A stretch of 12,425 nt of DNA from an uncultured Clostridium sp. (GTDB taxonomy: Bacteria; Bacillota; Clostridia; Lachnospirales; Lachnospiraceae): the NCBI GenBank assembly GCA_958349075.1, contig CATWBR010000087.1:1-12425 (forward strand). The letters are read 5' to 3'. The notes under the pieces were generated by a model. That model was given only the letters and a program-made list of their open reading frames with translations. It did not search any database and was not told where the DNA came from. Numbering within the stretch: position 1 is the first letter of the stretch; each line of letters starts with the position of its first letter. Made by a program: the position numbers and the translations under genes. Positions 1 to 9,800 of this stretch are shown in pieces.

Positions 1-51
1 GGGCAGGCTCAAATGATAAAAGATCTTGCGGCAGAGTTCAGATTGAGATAA
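1..51 (+). CDS. Methyl-accepting chemotaxis protein, C-terminal end only
   Basis: Frame 1 is open from the first base and ends at TAA (49-51). It encodes the 16 residues GQAQMIKDLAAEFRLR. This closely resembles the extreme C-terminus of many Firmicute methyl-accepting chemotaxis proteins, where the signalling coiled coil ends in 'LsgQAqmlk.lv..F.l' and a short basic tail. The rest of the receptor lies left of the window. The call rests on a very short stretch and on fit with the neighbouring signal-transduction genes. Seen: the open frame and its sequence. Known: the MCP tail pattern. Inferred: that the full gene is an MCP. Another coiled-coil protein with a similar tail is possible. Confidence 0.6.
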   Translation, partial: GQAQMIKDLAAEFRLR

Positions 52-69
52 AATTTTTAAAATGACTTT

Positions 70-91
70 TTCTTCTATTTTTCTTCTATTT
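70..91. repeat. Perfect 11-bp tandem duplication upstream of the promoter
   Basis: The unit TTCTTCTATTT occurs twice back to back, at 70-80 and 81-91, with no mismatch. It lies just upstream of the region where the -35 element of the 123-131 promoter would sit. Tandem duplications of this size can arise by replication slippage. Any regulatory effect is speculation. Confidence 0.7.
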
Positions 92-122
92 AGGTGAAAT
101 GTCTGTTTTTTTGTCCAAAAAC

Positions 123-131
123 TGTTATAAT
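123..131 (+). promoter_or_regulatory. Extended -10 promoter (TGTTATAAT) for the GGDEF-EAL gene
   Basis: TG-N-TATAAT is a perfect consensus -10 hexamer (126-131) with the TG extension at 123-124. At 17-base spacing the -35 position (103-108) reads CTGTTT, which is a weak match. A good extended -10 often compensates for a poor -35. The predicted transcription start is near 138. It would drive the GGDEF-EAL gene and probably the hybrid kinase behind it. Seen directly as a motif; activity is inferred. Confidence 0.6.
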
Positions 132-259
132 AGTAATAATGTCTAAAACTCAAGCCCAACATAAACCGATATGATGGGAATATTACCAAAATAAGGAAGT
201 GCAGCGATATGCTTCTAATATGGTGGAGACTGGACACAAGGTACCAAAGGGGGATACAG

Positions 260-2209
260 ATGAAAAAACATGCCAAAATGCTTTTTCCCGTCTTGTGTGG
301 GATACTGGTTGCCGTAAGCTTAATATCTGTCATGAAGATATCAAACCTACGGGAATATGCGAAGTTGATCAATTATGTAGGGATTGTAAGAGGTGCGTCG
401 CAACGCGCCGTAAAACTGGAGATGAATGGACAGCCGGCGGATGAGCTGATTGGGTACATAGACAGTATTCTGAACGAATTGTTTACGGGAGAAGGCCAGT
501 TTGGACTTGTTGCCGCCCAATCTGAGGATTATATGGATGATTTGGTGGTTCTGGAAGAACAGTGGAGGGCCGTGAAGGAAGACATTGCAGGTGTGAGGGA
601 AGGGAAGCCGGATGGAGCGCTTCTGGAGTCCAGTGAAAGGCTGTTTGAGATTGCCAACCAGACTGTTTTCTCGATCGAGGAATTTTCAAGGCAGTCCGCG
701 GACCGTATTACCAAACTGATTGTCGTTGCGGCTGCCGTCTGCGGCATTGCAACCGCCGTCGCGAGCTACTATTATATTAAACGTCTGCTGGAGCTGAAGC
801 ATACGAACAGGGAGCTTCAGGATATTGCCGGAAGGGATGAACTGACCGGCGCATTAAATACGGAAAAATTCTATTCGGATGTAAACCGGATTATAAACCG
901 GGGAAAAGATGGTAAATTTGCCGTATTATATGTGGATTTCGAAAATTTCCGATACATAAATGATGTCTTTGGCTATGAGTACGGAGATCTGTTCCTTAAG
1001 GACTATGCCCATCTTTTGATGGCCAGTTTGGGGGAGAACGAGGCATTGGGCCGTGTGATGGCGGATCATTTTGTTATTCTGCGGCATTATGAGAAAAAGG
1101 AAGATGTTTTAAAAGCCCAGAAAGACATAGATGAGAAGTTTTTAGACTCCGTGGCGGCATCCAACCATCATCTGATGACGGTAGCCTGCGGCATATGCTG
1201 CAGGGAGGATTTACCAGGGGCGGCCGACGCTTCCGTTATGGTGAATAGCGCTAACTTTGCCCAGAAGACCGTTAAGAATACACCGGGAGTAAAATATGGA
1301 TTCTACGATGAAAAAATTCATCAGAAATTAATTGAGGAAACCGGTATCAGGGCCCGCATGCAGAAGGGATTGGACGACGAGGAATTCGTAGTCTACCTTC
1401 AGCCTAAGGTGGGGGTACAGGGCGGTGAGATAGAAGGAGCGGAAGCGCTGGTGAGATGGAATGTCCCGGGACACGGGCTTCTTTCGCCGGGGCTCTTCAT
1501 TCCCGTGCTGGAGAAGAACCTTTTTATCGGAAAAGTGGACCGCTATGTTTTTGAGAGGGTATGCCGCTGGCTGAGAAAACGGCTGGACTGTGGGGCGAAA
1601 GTGATGCCGATCTCGGTCAACGTATCTAAGATCCAGTTCTATAACTCGGATTTTATCAGTGCCTACGCCGAAATTAAAAACAGGTACGGAATTCCCGACG
1701 GACTGATTGAAATTGAACTGACGGAGTCCGTTGTTTTTGAACATGAAGAATATCTGATGGAGATGGTAACGGAACTGCATCGAAACGGTTTTCTCTGCTC
1801 CCTGGATGATTTTGGCTCCGGCTACTCTTCCCTGGGATTATTAAAGGATCTGTCAATCGACGTGCTGAAGATGGACGGGATGTTTTTCAGGATCAGCGTG
1901 AATGTGGAGCGGGAACACACAATTGTAAAGAGTGTCATTAATATGATCCGTGAACTGAATATCTGCACCGTTGCGGAGGGAGTAGAACGGGAGGAACAGG
2001 TGGAGTTTTTAAAAACAACGGGCTGCGACCTGATCCAGGGATTTGTTTATTATAAGCCGATGCCGATAGAAGACTTTGAAAAACTGCTTGATACAGGAAA
2101 TGAGGAGTGTACTGAGGCGGAAAGCAGAATTCCCGCGGAACCAAGCGTTTCCCATAATTTCGCCAAAGGAGCAGGCATTGGTCCGCTTGCTGTCGGGCCT
2201 GGGATGTGA
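260..2209 (+). CDS. Membrane-anchored GGDEF-EAL protein, predicted c-di-GMP phosphodiesterase with degenerate GGDEF
   Basis: Predicted to hydrolyse cyclic di-GMP to pGpG at the inner face of the membrane. Of 649 residues, 7-27 form a signal anchor, about 28-150 an extracytoplasmic mostly helical sensor region, and about 152-172 a second membrane helix. A GGDEF domain follows (about 190-350), then an EAL domain (about 362-612). The GGDEF signature reads MADHF (267-271) and there is no RxxD inhibitory site, so cyclase activity is unlikely. The EAL domain keeps the full catalytic set: E395 (EAL), N454, E486 (ELTES), D516/D517 (DDFGSGYSS), K537, E573 (AEGVE) and Q593 (QG). The sensor region has a GASQRAVKLEM stretch (45-55) resembling the PilJ/NarX-type N-terminal motif. 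The start at 260 is chosen because AGGGGG lies 6 bases upstream and the product then begins MKK before the hydrophobic helix. An in-frame ATG at 209, with AAGGAA upstream, is an alternative. The last 38 residues are an unassigned tail. The hybrid kinase follows after 75 bases. Confidence 0.9.
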   Translation: MKKHAKMLFPVLCGILVAVSLISVMKISNLREYAKLINYVGIVRGASQRAVKLEMNGQPADELIGYIDSILNELFTGEGQFGLVAAQSEDYMDDLVVLEEQWRAVKEDIAGVREGKPDGALLESSERLFEIANQTVFSIEEFSRQSADRITKLIVVAAAVCGIATAVASYYYIKRLLELKHTNRELQDIAGRDELTGALNTEKFYSDVNRIINRGKDGKFAVLYVDFENFRYINDVFGYEYGDLFLKDYAHLLMASLGENEALGRVMADHFVILRHYEKKEDVLKAQKDIDEKFLDSVAASNHHLMTVACGICCREDLPGAADASVMVNSANFAQKTVKNTPGVKYGFYDEKIHQKLIEETGIRARMQKGLDDEEFVVYLQPKVGVQGGEIEGAEALVRWNVPGHGLLSPGLFIPVLEKNLFIGKVDRYVFERVCRWLRKRLDCGAKVMPISVNVSKIQFYNSDFISAYAEIKNRYGIPDGLIEIELTESVVFEHEEYLMEMVTELHRNGFLCSLDDFGSGYSSLGLLKDLSIDVLKMDGMFFRISVNVEREHTIVKSVINMIRELNICTVAEGVEREEQVEFLKTTGCDLIQGFVYYKPMPIEDFEKLLDTGNEECTEAESRIPAEPSVSHNFAKGAGIGPLAVGPGM

Positions 2210-2284
2210 TGGTTAGAGGAATTGCCTGAAGCAGACAGAACAGCTCACTGGGATTTACATAATTTTGAAAAGAGAGGATTAACC

Positions 2285-5200
2285 ATGATTCAGGATCATT
2301 CCATCGACACGCCTTCTGCCGGCCAGATGATAGCCGTGCTGGACAATGCTCCTGTGGCTGTGTTTGTAAGCGGAATAGAAAACCACAGGCTGCTCTATGC
2401 AAACCGCCTGGCAAGGGAAACTTTTTTAACCCATATGGATATCAATGCTGACGATGCCTGCTGCTATAATGTGGCGGGCTTCAGTTCGGCGTGTCCATTC
2501 TGCCATACGGAGAAGATGGGAAGGGATGAGTTTCTGGTACGTGAATTCCGTCATTCCGGGAGCGGCCGCATCTATCAGCTCAGAGGCAAGATTATCGGCT
2601 GGGGGGAGGACGACGCCCATATTGAATATATACAGGACGTAACGGAACAGAAGAGAGAGGAAGAACATGCCGGTGCGCTTAAAAGAGAATTGCAGGAGAC
2701 ATTCAAAAGCCTTCCGTGCGGTCTCTGCGTCTACCGCTTCGATGGTTTGAATATTAAACCGCTGTTTCATAACCCGGCCTTTTATGGGATTATGGGGTAT
2801 TCAAAAGAGCATATTGATTCTGTTGAACAGACGACCGACTTTTTAGGGGTTCATCCGGAAGATGTGGCGGCTCTGAAGGAAAAGATTAGTGAAGCGATTC
2901 GGAACAACGGTTTTTTTCAGCATATTTACCGCCTTTGGAACGATGCAGAACGGGAGTACCGCTTTCTGCGCCTGGACGGGGCCGTTAAACCGCAGGAGGA
3001 CGGTACAAAACTTTTATATGGCGTATATACGGATGTGAGCGACCGAATTCTTCTGGAAAAGAAGCTGACCAAGGCCAATGAACGGATGCAGAATATCATC
3101 AACGCGGTTCCGGGAGGAATTGCCAGATACCGGGTGGAAAATAAACGCTTTATCCCCGATTTTGTCTCGGACGGAGTGTTAGCGCTCTCGGGCCATACGC
3201 GTGAGGAGCTTGAAGCCATGATCGGGGACAATGCCCTGAATATCATCTATCAGGGAGACCGTGACCGCGTCGTTGCCGCTTCCATGGCCGCTGTCGAGAG
3301 CAGGAATGTGCTCGACGTTTCCTACCGGACGTATCATAAGAATGGGGAACTGATTTGGATTCATCTCAGCGGCCGCTGTATGGAGAACGTATCGGGTGCG
3401 CCCGTATTCTATGCAGTTTTGACCGGAATGAGCGAGGAAGCCAGACTGTTCCAGAGCATAGTTAATGAATCAATAGACGGGATTTATGTGATTGGGCGGG
3501 AAAATTATGATCTGCTCTATGTCAACGAGTCAAAAGACCTCTTCAGCGGCGGGCAGAATTATCCGGGACAAAAATGTTTTGAAGCGCTGCGCGGAAAAAC
3601 AGCTCCCTGCGAATACTGTTCGCTGAAAAGCCGTGCCCCCGATTTTCAGGAACACGAATTCGTGATCCCGGAGGACAACCGCTCCTTTACCACACGTTTC
3701 AGGGAGACAAACTGGAATGGGATACCGGCCTATGTAAAATATGTCCGTGACGTGACGGAGGAGGTAAAGATCCGCAGGGAAAAAGAAAGGCTGGAACAGT
3801 ATTTCGAGACGGTAGTCAAGAATCTGCCCAGCGGCATTGCCGTGCTGCACTTTGAGGAAAACGGGGATATTATTCCGGAATTCTTTTCTGAGGGATTTGC
3901 TGCGATGTCCGGAATGTCAATGGAAGAGGTGTGGAAGATTTACCGTGATAATGCCGTGGAGGGCGTGCACCCGGATGACCGCGAATCACTTCGGAACCAA
4001 TTGGATGCCTACATTGCCGGCAGCAGCAGACATTGTGATATCAGCTACCGGATCAGGAACGGCAGCGGCGGTTATCTGTGGGTCAAGACCACGTTCTCTA
4101 TAATCCGGAATGAGGTAGGGGAGCGCCAGGTCTATGCAGCCTACCGGGATATCACGGGGGAGAGGGAAGAACAGAAGCATATCCGGCAGCAGTACGATGA
4201 GATGCTCCAGCAGCATTTCCAGAATCAGGGACCTGATACACTGCTGATCTGCCACTGCAATCTCACCAGTGGAGAGCTTCTGTCGGTCAATGATTTTACC
4301 GGTTCTAATTTCCCGTTTATGTCGGGAGGCGGCCTGGACTGCTTTTTGACAGCCTGGTCGGAATGCATTAAATCTCCGCAGGAGAGAACCGCATTTTTAA
4401 ATGCCTATACACAGAAATCATCCCTGGATGCCTTTGCAGGCGGCGATATGGAACGCCGGATTACCTGTTTTGTTGAGCTGCCGGGAGAGAGCATCGGCCG
4501 TTATGTCAGGATGAAGGGAAATATGGTGCTTACACCCGACAGCGGTGATGTGACAGGTATTATGACGATCAGCGATACGACGGAACAGTTGATAGCCGAG
4601 CGGGCTCTGCATCATCTTTCTTCTTACGGTTACGATTTTGTACTCGATTTGGATTTGATCCATGACCGTTTCAGGCTTCTGACCTGGAATAAAGATACTG
4701 GCCGTATTCCGCCCAAGCAGGGAAGACATTCCGAGAGAATGGCGGAAATGCTGGAATCGTGGGTTGTTCCCAGGGACAGGGAACAGTACAGACAGTGTCT
4801 GGATCCCAAGAATATCGCAGAGCGCCTTGAGAAAGAGGGAACTTATAGCTTTGCCGCCGCCATTTTGGACGAAAACGGCGAGATCCGCACGAAGAACATG
4901 ACCGTCTCGGCAATCGATTTGAGGCTCGGAAGGGTGTGCCTGTCCAGAACCGATATCACGGATTCTATCCGGGGACAGCAGAGTCTTCTCAGGGTCATTG
5001 CTTATACGTTTGAATTCGCTGCCTTTATCGATCCGGATACCGGGAATTTCACACTGCATACAAGGGAAACGGTTCAGAAAAACCTCACGCCATATTACCG
5101 TAATCATTATGATGAGGCAATTTTCAGTTTTGTAGCCCAGTACGCTACGGCAGAAAGCCTTGAAGCAATGCAGGAGCAGCTATGTCTGAAAACACTGCTC

Positions 5201-6583
5201 AGGCGTCTTCGGGAGACTCCCGACGGTTATGATCTTCTGTTTACCTACAGCCAGTCCGACAGGGAACGTTATAAACAGGTTAATGTGCTGTGGGGAGATG
5301 AAAACCACAAAACAATCTGTATGGTCAGGGCGGATGTGACGGACGTTATTTCAGAAGAACGCAAGGCGAAGAAGGAACTCAAACAGGCTTTAATGATGGC
5401 CGAGGAAGCGAACCAGGCTAAGAGTGACTTCCTCTCCAACATGAGCCACGATATACGAACGCCGATGAATGCCATTATGGGCATGGCTGCACTGGCCGGA
5501 GCCCATATGGATGACTCTGCACGCGTGGAGGACTGTCTGAGAAAGATTTCGATTTCATCAAACCATCTGTTGAGTTTAATTAATGATGTTTTAGACATGA
5601 GTAAGATTGAACGTTCTAAAATTACGCTGAACCGGGTGAATATCTCTGTCCAGGGGCTGATCGAACAGATATCTGCAATCATGAAACCCCAGGCCACGGC
5701 TTTGGGACTTGAACTTGATATCCGGGTTCAAAATATCCGGCATAACCACTTCTACGGCGATTTCCTGCGCATCAACCAGATCCTTTTAAATCTGTTAAGC
5801 AATGCAGTTAAATTTACGCCGGAGGGGGGCTTTGTGAAACTCCTTGCGGAAGAGACGGAGGCTGATGAGGAGAATGGTATGGCGCGGTACCGTTTTACCG
5901 TAAGCGATACGGGAATCGGGATGGGGGAAGAATTTCTGGAGAGAATATTCGAACCGTTCAGCCGCAGCAGCGAGGCGGCCCCCGTCGAGGGAACGGGTCT
6001 GGGACTCAGCATCGTAAGGGGCCTGATCGAGTTGATGGGAGGAACTATCTCGGTCGAAAGCAGGCCGGGCAGCGGTTCCGTCTTTCTTGTGGAACTGGAA
6101 TGCGAGACGGCGGAGGAAACGCAGGCAGCGCCGTCAAAAGAGGGCAGACAGCCGTTTACAGGCGGCGAGGGCAGGGAGCAGCTTTCGGGCTTATGTTTCC
6201 TGGTTGCCGAGGACAATGAAATTAATGCCGAAATACTCTGCGGCCTGTTGGAAATATATGGTGCTAAAACGGTGGTCAGAACGGACGGCGCCCAGACATT
6301 GGAGGAATTCCGGAACACGGCGCCCGGGACTTACAGCGCCGTTCTGATGGACATTCAGATGCCGGTTATGAACGGCTATGAGGCGGCACGCGCTATCCGT
6401 ATGACAAAACGGCAGGATGCCTCCTCTATTCCAATTGTGGCAATGACGGCCAATGCGTTCTCGGAAGATGTTCAGGCGGCCCTGGATGCCGGTATGAATG
6501 CGCATATTGCAAAGCCGATTGACGTCGGCATACTTGAGAGGACATTGTTGAAGGTTTTAAAAGCCGGAATGGGGACAGAATAA
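2285..6583 (+). CDS. Soluble multi-PAS hybrid histidine kinase with C-terminal receiver domain
   Basis: A 1432-residue sensor kinase with no membrane segment, so it should sense cytoplasmic signals. Five PAS domains are fairly clear: about 14-125, 133-258, 266-387, 389-495 and 505-628. Residues 645-1022 look like about three more divergent PAS-like units, each ending in a D-[IV]-T-[DE] type motif (for example ADVTD at 1016-1020). A HisKA domain follows with phospho-acceptor His1055 (SHDIRTPMN). The HATPase has N1173 (N box), D1208 (DTGIGM) and GTGLGLS. The receiver (about 1302-1420) has E1309/D1310, phospho-acceptor D1356 (LMDIQMP), a conserved Thr in MTANA and K1410 (AKP). PAS 1 and PAS 4 carry cysteine clusters (C60, C70, C73 and C431, C442, C445). 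There is no HPt or DNA-binding domain, so the output partner is unknown. The start at 2285 has GAGAGGA 6 bases upstream; an in-frame TTG at 2222 has a badly placed ribosome site. It is probably co-transcribed with the upstream phosphodiesterase gene. Confidence 0.9.
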   Translation: MIQDHSIDTPSAGQMIAVLDNAPVAVFVSGIENHRLLYANRLARETFLTHMDINADDACCYNVAGFSSACPFCHTEKMGRDEFLVREFRHSGSGRIYQLRGKIIGWGEDDAHIEYIQDVTEQKREEEHAGALKRELQETFKSLPCGLCVYRFDGLNIKPLFHNPAFYGIMGYSKEHIDSVEQTTDFLGVHPEDVAALKEKISEAIRNNGFFQHIYRLWNDAEREYRFLRLDGAVKPQEDGTKLLYGVYTDVSDRILLEKKLTKANERMQNIINAVPGGIARYRVENKRFIPDFVSDGVLALSGHTREELEAMIGDNALNIIYQGDRDRVVAASMAAVESRNVLDVSYRTYHKNGELIWIHLSGRCMENVSGAPVFYAVLTGMSEEARLFQSIVNESIDGIYVIGRENYDLLYVNESKDLFSGGQNYPGQKCFEALRGKTAPCEYCSLKSRAPDFQEHEFVIPEDNRSFTTRFRETNWNGIPAYVKYVRDVTEEVKIRREKERLEQYFETVVKNLPSGIAVLHFEENGDIIPEFFSEGFAAMSGMSMEEVWKIYRDNAVEGVHPDDRESLRNQLDAYIAGSSRHCDISYRIRNGSGGYLWVKTTFSIIRNEVGERQVYAAYRDITGEREEQKHIRQQYDEMLQQHFQNQGPDTLLICHCNLTSGELLSVNDFTGSNFPFMSGGGLDCFLTAWSECIKSPQERTAFLNAYTQKSSLDAFAGGDMERRITCFVELPGESIGRYVRMKGNMVLTPDSGDVTGIMTISDTTEQLIAERALHHLSSYGYDFVLDLDLIHDRFRLLTWNKDTGRIPPKQGRHSERMAEMLESWVVPRDREQYRQCLDPKNIAERLEKEGTYSFAAAILDENGEIRTKNMTVSAIDLRLGRVCLSRTDITDSIRGQQSLLRVIAYTFEFAAFIDPDTGNFTLHTRETVQKNLTPYYRNHYDEAIFSFVAQYATAESLEAMQEQLCLKTLLRRLRETPDGYDLLFTYSQSDRERYKQVNVLWGDENHKTICMVRADVTDVISEERKAKKELKQALMMAEEANQAKSDFLSNMSHDIRTPMNAIMGMAALAGAHMDDSARVEDCLRKISISSNHLLSLINDVLDMSKIERSKITLNRVNISVQGLIEQISAIMKPQATALGLELDIRVQNIRHNHFYGDFLRINQILLNLLSNAVKFTPEGGFVKLLAEETEADEENGMARYRFTVSDTGIGMGEEFLERIFEPFSRSSEAAPVEGTGLGLSIVRGLIELMGGTISVESRPGSGSVFLVELECETAEETQAAPSKEGRQPFTGGEGREQLSGLCFLVAEDNEINAEILCGLLEIYGAKTVVRTDGAQTLEEFRNTAPGTYSAVLMDIQMPVMNGYEAARAIRMTKRQDASSIPIVAMTANAFSEDVQAALDAGMNAHIAKPIDVGILERTLLKVLKAGMGTE

Positions 6584-6638
6584 GATATACCTGATCATAC
6601 AGACATAATGAAGAACTGAAAGGTTCATAGGTAAGGCA

Positions 6639-6836
6639 ATGAAGAGAGAGACAGGCTTGCAGCAGTTAGTTTACGACTATTTGGAAACCAGGATTCTATT
6701 CGGTTTTTACAAATACGGTGATAAGATACCATCGATGCATCAGATTGGCACAATGTTCCATTTTGGCCGGACGACGATCAGGGGCGCACTTTCGCTGCTG
6801 GAAAAAGAAGGATATATAGTGACGGAGGAGCTATGA
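6639..6836 (+). CDS. GntR-type winged-helix DNA-binding fragment, truncated
   Basis: These 65 residues match the start of a GntR-family DNA-binding domain: a first helix (QQLVYDYLETRILFGFYKYGDKIPS), then helix-turn-helix residues from about 31 to 55 containing SMHQIG and GRTTIRGALSLLEKEGYI. GntR regulators normally continue through a two-stranded wing into a ligand-binding domain. Here the protein stops at VTEEL, inside the wing, and the following bases in this frame do not resemble any GntR continuation, so this is not a simple nonsense mutation. The stop (6834-6836) overlaps the helicase ATG (6833) as ATGA. A weak AGGTAAGG ribosome site precedes the start. It could be a remnant joined to the helicase by deletion, or a small leader peptide that couples translation to the helicase. 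DNA binding is doubtful without the complete wing. Confidence 0.75.
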   Translation: MKRETGLQQLVYDYLETRILFGFYKYGDKIPSMHQIGTMFHFGRTTIRGALSLLEKEGYIVTEEL

Positions 6837-9800
6837 AGGACCAAACGATGGATTTATTTTCGAAGCCAACGGCCGACTGGTTTACCAGTGCATTTGGAAT
6901 GCCTACAAAGGTACAAAAAGAGGCATGGACCGCCATTGCCGGAGGGAACCATGTGCTGGTCAGCGCGCCGACGGGCACGGGAAAAACCCTGTCGGCCTTT
7001 CTTATTTTCATAGATCGCCTGAACGCCCTTTCTGAGAATGGGGAATTGAAGGAGGAACTTTACCTGCTCTATGTTTCCCCTCTTAAATCGCTGGCCGGAG
7101 ACATCCGTGAGAACCTGCGCCGCCCTCTGGACGGAATCAGGAGGGAGGAGGGGCAGGCGGAGATTGTGACGGCTGTCAGGACGGGGGACACTCTGCAGAG
7201 GGACAGACAAAGGATGATAAAACATCCTCCCCATATCCTGATAACTACGCCGGAATCCCTCTATCTGATGCTGACGTCAAAGGGAGGGAGGGAAATCTTA
7301 AAAACCGCCAGAGCGGTCATTCTTGACGAGCTCCATGCGCTGATCGACACAAAGAGGGGAGCCCATCTGATGCTTTCCATTGCGAGGCTGGACCGGCTCT
7401 GCGGCCATAACCTTCAGAGAATCGGACTGTCCGCAACGATAGAGCCGTTAGAGCTGGCGGCGGAGTACCTGGCGCCGGAACCGGCCGTTATTTCGGCACC
7501 CGTCATGGAGAAGCGGGTGAAAATCGAGATTGTGGGCACGGTGCCGTACGGGGAAAAGAGGAAAGATCCGGTCTGGGAGGAGCTGGCGAAAATCGTCTAC
7601 GAACAGTGCCTTTCATTCAAAAGCGTAATCGCGTTTTCTGAGGGGAGGCGGTATGCGGAAAAGCTGGCCTACTATGTGAACCTTCTGGGAGGGGAAGACT
7701 TCGCCAGGGTGCACCACGGCAGTCTTTCCAAAGAACAGAGGTCGGAGACGGAGATGGCCCTGCGCGCCGGACAACTCAGGCTTTTATGCGCCACCTCCTC
7801 TATGGAATTGGGAATAGACGTGGGAGAGATCGATCAGGTGCTTCAGATTGGCTGTCCGCGTACGGTTTCCGGCACAATGCAGCGCCTGGGCCGCGCCGGA
7901 CACAATCCGGGTAAGGTGAGCGTGATGACGATGTATCCGCGCACGGCGCCGGAGAGCCTGTACTGCGGAATTACGGCGGAGGTGGCCAGGAAGGGCGGCG
8001 TGGAACACGCAAAGCCTCCAAGAAAATGCTTTGACATCCTGGCGCAGCATCTTGTATCCATGGCTGTGGGAGAAGAATATTCCGTGGATGATGTGATGGA
8101 AGTGTTGGGGCGGGCCTATCCGTTTTACGATGTGACAAAGGAGGATGTGAGAGCGGTTCTCAGGATGCTGGCCGGTGATTATGAGCACAGCCGGGAGATA
8201 CCGGTCAGGCCGCGCATCCTGTATGACAGAATTCACGGCCGCGTTATCGGGGACGCCTACAGTCGTATGCTGGCCGTGGCGGCCGGGGGGACCATACCTG
8301 ACAAGGGGCTTTATACGGCCAAGACAGAGGACGGTGTGAAGCTGGGGGAGCTGGATGAGGAGTTTGTCTATGAATCCCAGCTTGGCGATAGGTTCCTTCT
8401 GGGGGCCTTTGCCTGGAGGATTGTAGGCCAGGATAAGGATGCGGTATATGTGGCCCCGGCTCCGGTGGAGGGAGCAAGGCTGCCGTTCTGGAAAGGCGAG
8501 ATCCGGGGAAGAACCCTGAGGACCAGCCAGGCATTCGGCCGCATTATGCGGGAGATTGAGACGTGTGCGGAAAGCTCCGATGAAGCGCTTTTAGAAGAAC
8601 TTGACCGCCTTGGCCTGGATGAGACGGCAGCCGGAACGGCCGCAGGATATCTGAAACGCCAGATCGAGGCGACGGGAGGACTGCCGGACGACCGAACGGT
8701 AATCGTGGAGCATTTTACCGATCATACGGGAGGCAGCCAGGTTATGGTCCATGCCCAGTTCGGCCGGAGGGTAAATGCTCCGCTGTCCATGCTGGCGCAG
8801 CATGCCGCGGGAGAAAACGGCGGCCCGAACCTGGGCTGCGTGGACGACGAGGACGGTTTCCTGCTCTATTCCTACGGCGACGAAAAGCTTCCGGAGGGAC
8901 TTTTGTACCGGATAAATCCGGAGCAGGTGAGGCCTGTTCTGGAGGCGCTTCTTCCGCTGACCCCGGTATTCGGCATGACCTTCCGCTACAGCGCCGCCAG
9001 GGCCCTGATGATGGGCGTAAAACATGGAGGCCGCCAGCCGCTCTGGATGCAGCGCCTGCGAAGTACCGAGATGCTGGATTCTTTGACGGGAGAGAAAGAC
9101 CATCCGCTGATGCGTGAAACACGCCGGGAGTGCCTGGAGGATCTGTGGGATATAGACGGAGTGATTGAGATTATAAACGGGATCCGTTCCGGACGCATAG
9201 CGGTGCGCGAAGTATATACGGATGTGGCGTCTCCAATGTCCCTGCCGTTCAGATGGCAGGCGGAGGCTGCGGAAATGTATGAATATTCCCCATCCACGCC
9301 CGGAATCCGTCAGGCTGCCTACGAGGAACTGAAGCAGACGGAACTCTTAAAACCGTCCGCGGAGGATCTGGAAAGGCAGCAGGAACGCAGAAAACTTCCT
9401 GAAAATGAAGAACAGCTTCACTCTCTCCTGATGATGGAGGGCGATCTGGCGGCAGGAGAACTCCCCGTTCCGGCGCAGTGGCTGAAAAAACTGGCGGAAA
9501 AGGGACAGGCCGTTTATATGGAACCCGGAGTCTGGATTGCGGCGGAACAGCAGGAGGAATATGAGACGGCATTTGCACAGGGGCCGGAGTCCGTGGAAGC
9601 TGCTGCCCATATTGTGAGAAGAATGCTCTATTACCGCGGGGGCCAGACGGCCGGCGGGATTGGTGAGCGGTACTTTTTTACACCGCTTTTCACGGAGCAG
9701 ATCATTCTGGAACTCTGCCGCAGGGAAAGTATAGTGGAGGATGAGGGCGTTTATTATCATGCAAAGCTGTATGATCGCGCCAGAAAAGCGGCGCTTAAAA

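Larger units (their letters stand above)
52..259 (+). other. Intergenic region and leader upstream of the GGDEF-EAL gene
   Basis: This AT-rich gap of about 208 bases separates the chemotaxis-receptor tail from the GGDEF-EAL start. It contains an 11-base tandem duplication at 70-91, a run of seven T at 106-112, and an extended -10 promoter at 123-131. Transcription from that promoter would leave a leader of about 120 bases. I looked for a c-di-GMP riboswitch, which would suit the downstream gene, and saw none of the conserved blocks. I also see no clear rho-independent terminator behind the upstream gene, so readthrough from it is possible. Confidence 0.5.

Noticed and set aside
138..259. Possible c-di-GMP riboswitch in the leader of the GGDEF-EAL gene
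   Set aside because: None of the conserved sequence blocks of class I or II c-di-GMP riboswitches is visible, and no stable stem stands out.
199..444. 81-residue plus-strand open frame starting at GTG 199
   Set aside because: It overlaps the GGDEF-EAL gene in another frame, has no recognisable domain, and its composition is that of a shadow frame.
4418..5107. 229-residue minus-strand open frame opposite the hybrid kinase
   Set aside because: Long only because it mirrors codons of a real gene; no domain, no good ribosome site, and the sense strand is clearly kinase coding sequence.
6584..6638. Promoter for the GntR fragment and lhr with CATAAT at 6604-6609
   Set aside because: The hexamer is a fair -10 but the -35 position at normal spacing (6581-6586) reads TAAGAT, a poor match, so I cannot support it over readthrough from the kinase gene.
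6833..6900. A frameshift joining the GntR fragment to a longer regulator
   Set aside because: The downstream bases in the GntR frame do not encode a GntR-like continuation, and the helicase frame starts there with proper family sequence.
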